From positions 1 to 42,473 of the forward strand of contig MUCP01000044.1 of assembly GCA_002816875.1 (NCBI GenBank): 42,473 nucleotides of DNA, read 5' to 3'. Source of the stretch: SAR202 cluster bacterium Io17-Chloro-G2 (GTDB lineage: Bacteria > Chloroflexota > Dehalococcoidia > Lucifugimonadales > UBA3495). Below the pieces are notes generated by a model that made no database searches, was not told the DNA's origin, and worked only from the letters and a program-made list of their open reading frames with translations. Below, piece after piece: positions 40,572 to 42,473 of the stretch; position 1 is the first letter of the stretch; each line of letters opens with the position of its first letter. Made by a program: the position numbers and the translations under genes.

Positions 40572-40964
40572 TTAGGCCTTGGGCCGTTGAATGATCTCCA
40601 CGCTGACCTTGTCCGGTGCTTCGATGAAAGCTACCATTGATCCTGATGGCATGGTCCACGGCTCGCAGTTGAACTTCACTCCGTTGGACTTCAGGTTGGC
40701 GGCCATCTCTTCCATGTCGTCGACCTCGAACCCGAAGTGGTCCAGCCCGTAGCGAGGCTCGGTGGAGCCCGCCACCGGGTCTTCGCCCTCGGCCCGGCCG
40801 GAAATGGTCATCAGTGTTTGGCCGTTGAGCCCCAACGTGATCGACTTTGTCGTCGATAGGGGACGCTCTCCGGTGATCTCAGCCCCAAAATTATCGCAGT
40901 AGAATTTGGCGGCCGCGTCGGGGTCTTCGCTGCGAAAATGTAGATGGTTGCACGTGACTTTCAT
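40572..40964 (-). CDS. VOC-superfamily protein 2
   Basis: 130 residues. The pairs CNHLHFRSEDPDAAAKFYCDNFGAEI and YGLDHFGFEVDDMEEMAANLKSNGV mark the two VOC modules. The final strand MVAFIEAPDKVSVEIIQR carries the Glu ligand. Metal candidates are His of NHLHF, His of LDHFG and Glu of VEII. GGAGG precedes ATG 40964. It is unlike the first VOC protein beyond the fold. Its function may be lyase, isomerase or dioxygenase; it is not decided. Confidence 0.83.
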   Translation of the reverse strand: MKVTCNHLHFRSEDPDAAAKFYCDNFGAEITGERPLSTTKSITLGLNGQTLMTISGRAEGEDPVAGSTEPRYGLDHFGFEVDDMEEMAANLKSNGVKFNCEPWTMPSGSMVAFIEAPDKVSVEIIQRPKA

Positions 40965-41045
40965 GGCTTCGCTCCTCCGTCAGGATTCAGGATGAGATTT
41001 TTCGCCTGTCTTTAGTTCCTGTAAGATCGGGCCGGCTGGCCTTCT

Positions 41046-41906
41046 TTACCCCAAAAACTCCCGGGTCCACTTGTCGTAGTCCTGCTTGCGGGTGACCTGG
41101 GCCACGAGGTCGGCCGAGGCCTGGCCCGGCGCCAGGTCCGCCGGCATCACGCCGTCCCGCAGGGATTTCAGAGTATCGTAAACCGCCTTGATGGCCGCGT
41201 AGAATGGCAGGTGGCCTTGCAACGCCACCCGGACGCCGTTGGCCCCCAGAAATTCCTTGTCGGCTAGCTCGCCGCCGGCCCCGCCCAACAGCAAGGGTAT
41301 GTTGACTTCGGCATTCACCGCCTGGATCTCTTCCCTAGTCTGGGCCCCAGCCATGAAAAGGGCGTCCACTCCCGCCTGCTGGTAAGCCTTGGCCCGCTTT
41401 ATAGCTTCTGGCACGCCTCCCATGCGCAACGCGCTGGTCCGTCCGGCGACCACCAGGCTGGGGTCTTGGCGTCCGGCCAGGGCCGCTTTCATCTTGCCCA
41501 CGCCCTCTTCTACGGAAATAAGCTGATTGTCGCCTCCCTGGAAGCTCCGGGGCAACAGGGTGTCTTCGATGGTCAGCGCCGACACCCCAGCCGTCTCCAG
41601 TTCTTCCACCGTGCGCTTCACGTTCATGGCGTTGCCGTAACCGTGGTCGGCGTCCACCATCAGGCTGATATTTCCCGCCCGGCAGATGCGATGGATCTGC
41701 TGGGCAAATTCGCTCAAGGTCAGCACGATGATGTCCGGCGCTCCCAGGACCGTGCCAGAGGCGATGGAGCCGGCAAACATGCCCACCTCGAATCCCAGGT
41801 CCTCGGCGATGCGGGCCGAGATAGGGTCGAACACCGACGCCGGATGGACGCATTTGTCGCCGGCCAAGATGCCCCGGTAGTTTTCCCGCCGTTGGGTTAG
41901 GTTCAT
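41046..41906 (-). CDS. Isocitrate lyase/PEP mutase family enzyme, oxaloacetate-decarboxylase-like
   Basis: 286 residues, an alpha/beta barrel. The metal/substrate stretch is MVDADHGYGNAMNVKRTVEELETAGVSALTIEDTLLP, which matches the PA4872-type oxaloacetate decarboxylase branch rather than isocitrate lyase (no KKCGH) or PEP mutase (no EDKxxPK...NS loop). The opening is KCVHPASVFDPISARIAEDLGFEVGMFAGS, and a late LLLGGAGGELADKEFLGANGVRVALQGH positions the barrel end. GAGGG lies before ATG 41906. Oxaloacetate is an end-product of protocatechuate/gallate meta-cleavage, so a place in such a pathway is conceivable. Three 13-base repeats lie upstream. Confidence 0.85.
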   Translation of the reverse strand: MNLTQRRENYRGILAGDKCVHPASVFDPISARIAEDLGFEVGMFAGSIASGTVLGAPDIIVLTLSEFAQQIHRICRAGNISLMVDADHGYGNAMNVKRTVEELETAGVSALTIEDTLLPRSFQGGDNQLISVEEGVGKMKAALAGRQDPSLVVAGRTSALRMGGVPEAIKRAKAYQQAGVDALFMAGAQTREEIQAVNAEVNIPLLLGGAGGELADKEFLGANGVRVALQGHLPFYAAIKAVYDTLKSLRDGVMPADLAPGQASADLVAQVTRKQDYDKWTREFLG

Positions 41907-41976
41907 GCCATTCCCTCGCTTATCTGAATAGATTTAGTCTGCTTCACGTGTATCGCCCGCTGCTGGACCATTCGAT

Positions 41977-42015
41977 TGACTTATTCTGGTGACTTATACT
42001 AGTGACGTATTCTGG
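41977..42015. repeat. Three tandem 13-base repeats between divergent genes
   Basis: TGACTTATTCTGG, TGACTTATACTAG and TGACGTATTCTGG, contiguous and head-to-tail. They lie 71 bases upstream of the reverse decarboxylase-like gene and 112 bases upstream of the forward DUF429 gene. This is where an operator would be expected. Confidence 0.8.
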
Positions 42016-42126
42016 GCCGGGTTCGGGCGCAGGGCCGGCAGATTGGATCGGCCTGCCCCGGCGACGGGGCCAATTCTACCACACTGCTAGTCTGAACCAA
42101 GCCTGTTTCGGAAAGGAGCAAACCCG

Positions 42127-42473
42127 GTGGAAGACTCTATAAAAATCCTGGGCGTCGACTTCAGCGGCGCCGCGCCCGACAACAACACCTGGGTGGCCCA
42201 AGGCTGGTTAAGCGGCGCCGGGCTAGAACTGGAGGTCTGCCACAAACTGGGCCGCGGGGAGTTGGCCGATGAGCTAGAAAGTTCGCCCGCCGGGACCGTG
42301 GCGTCCCTGGACTTCCCCTTCTCGGTCCCCAAGGAATTCGCCGGGTACTGGATGCCCGAAGCCCGGTCCATGCCCAAACTTTGGAACGCCGCCGCCCAGA
42401 TGGATTACCCAGCTTTCTTGGCGCTGCGGGATTCTTTTGTTGCGGTCCACGGCGAGTCCAAGCGCCTCTGCGA
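42127..42473 (+). CDS. DUF429-type protein (truncated by window end)
   Basis: The frame is open from GTG 42127 to the end of the window (about 115 residues) with no stop. AAGGAG lies eight bases before the GTG. It starts IKILGVDFSGAAPDNNTWVAQGWL, the RNase H-like first strand with an Asp that opens DUF429 proteins, and continues TVASLDFPFSVPKEF, a second conserved Asp region. The family is predicted to be nuclease-like but uncharacterised. The catalytic C-terminal part is missing from this window. Confidence 0.7.
   Translation, partial: MEDSIKILGVDFSGAAPDNNTWVAQGWLSGAGLELEVCHKLGRGELADELESSPAGTVASLDFPFSVPKEFAGYWMPEARSMPKLWNAAAQMDYPAFLALRDSFVAVHGESKRLC

Noticed and set aside
41977-42015. CRISPR or plasmid-iteron interpretation of the 13-base repeats (and of the 14-base repeats at 25425)
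   Set aside because: The units are contiguous without spacers, too short and too few for CRISPR, and no cas or rep gene is present.

Overview
The window reads as a chromosomal segment of a high-GC, free-living bacterium, most likely a Chloroflexota lineage near Dehalococcoidia/SAR202. This is inferred from recognised protein families and the style of intergenic palindromic repeats; there is no rRNA or other marker for placement. Supporting traits are a der-plsY-gpsA cluster with a GATTWG-type GpsA, an F420:NADPH oxidoreductase, two luciferase-like flavin/F420 oxidoreductases, HpaB- and DszC-type monooxygenases, and giant kinase/AAA/TPR regulators. No tRNA, rRNA, CRISPR, transposase, phage or plasmid gene was seen.

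Layout. 0-16.3 kb is mostly housekeeping: the tail of a 4Fe-4S protein with a strong terminator; a pentapeptide-repeat/TIR protein; argF-der-plsY-gpsA; a reverse group of DUF488, flippase-like membrane protein, ispH and thrC; then enoyl-CoA hydratase, prs, an amidohydrolase, an inositol-phosphatase-like protein and an orphan OmpR-type response regulator. 16.3-19.9 kb holds a reverse operon of flavin reductase, cysteine-less thiolase and DUF35 protein, then npdG and a stand-alone beta-sandwich protein. 20.2-32.0 kb is dominated by two related giant regulators. One is AAA-TPR-LuxR; the other is zinc ribbon-kinase-AAA-TPR. Between them lie a thioredoxin-like protein, a DUF6941-like protein, two tiny tandem desulforedoxin-type proteins, a DszC-like monooxygenase and a zinc alcohol dehydrogenase. 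32.2-42.0 kb looks catabolic: HpaB-like monooxygenase, VOC protein, two LLM oxidoreductases, HAD phosphatase, LigB-type dioxygenase, PIG-L deacetylase, another VOC protein and an oxaloacetate-decarboxylase-like enzyme. A DUF429 gene runs off the end.

How the genes may work together. GpsA supplies glycerol-3-phosphate to PlsY. The flavin reductase could feed the HpaB/DszC oxygenases. NpdG could supply reduced F420 to LLM enzymes. Hydroxylation, extradiol cleavage and oxaloacetate decarboxylation would fit meta-cleavage of aromatic compounds. The last three are inferences from gene content only.

Intergenic DNA carries several families of palindromic repeats. Five copies share the hairpin core CCCCGAT-loop-ATCGGGG. 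One palindrome with the same outer ends as one of those copies sits in frame inside the kinase gene. Several consensus-like promoters (TTGACA-17-TAC.AT and extended -10 TGC-TANAAT types) can be read directly.
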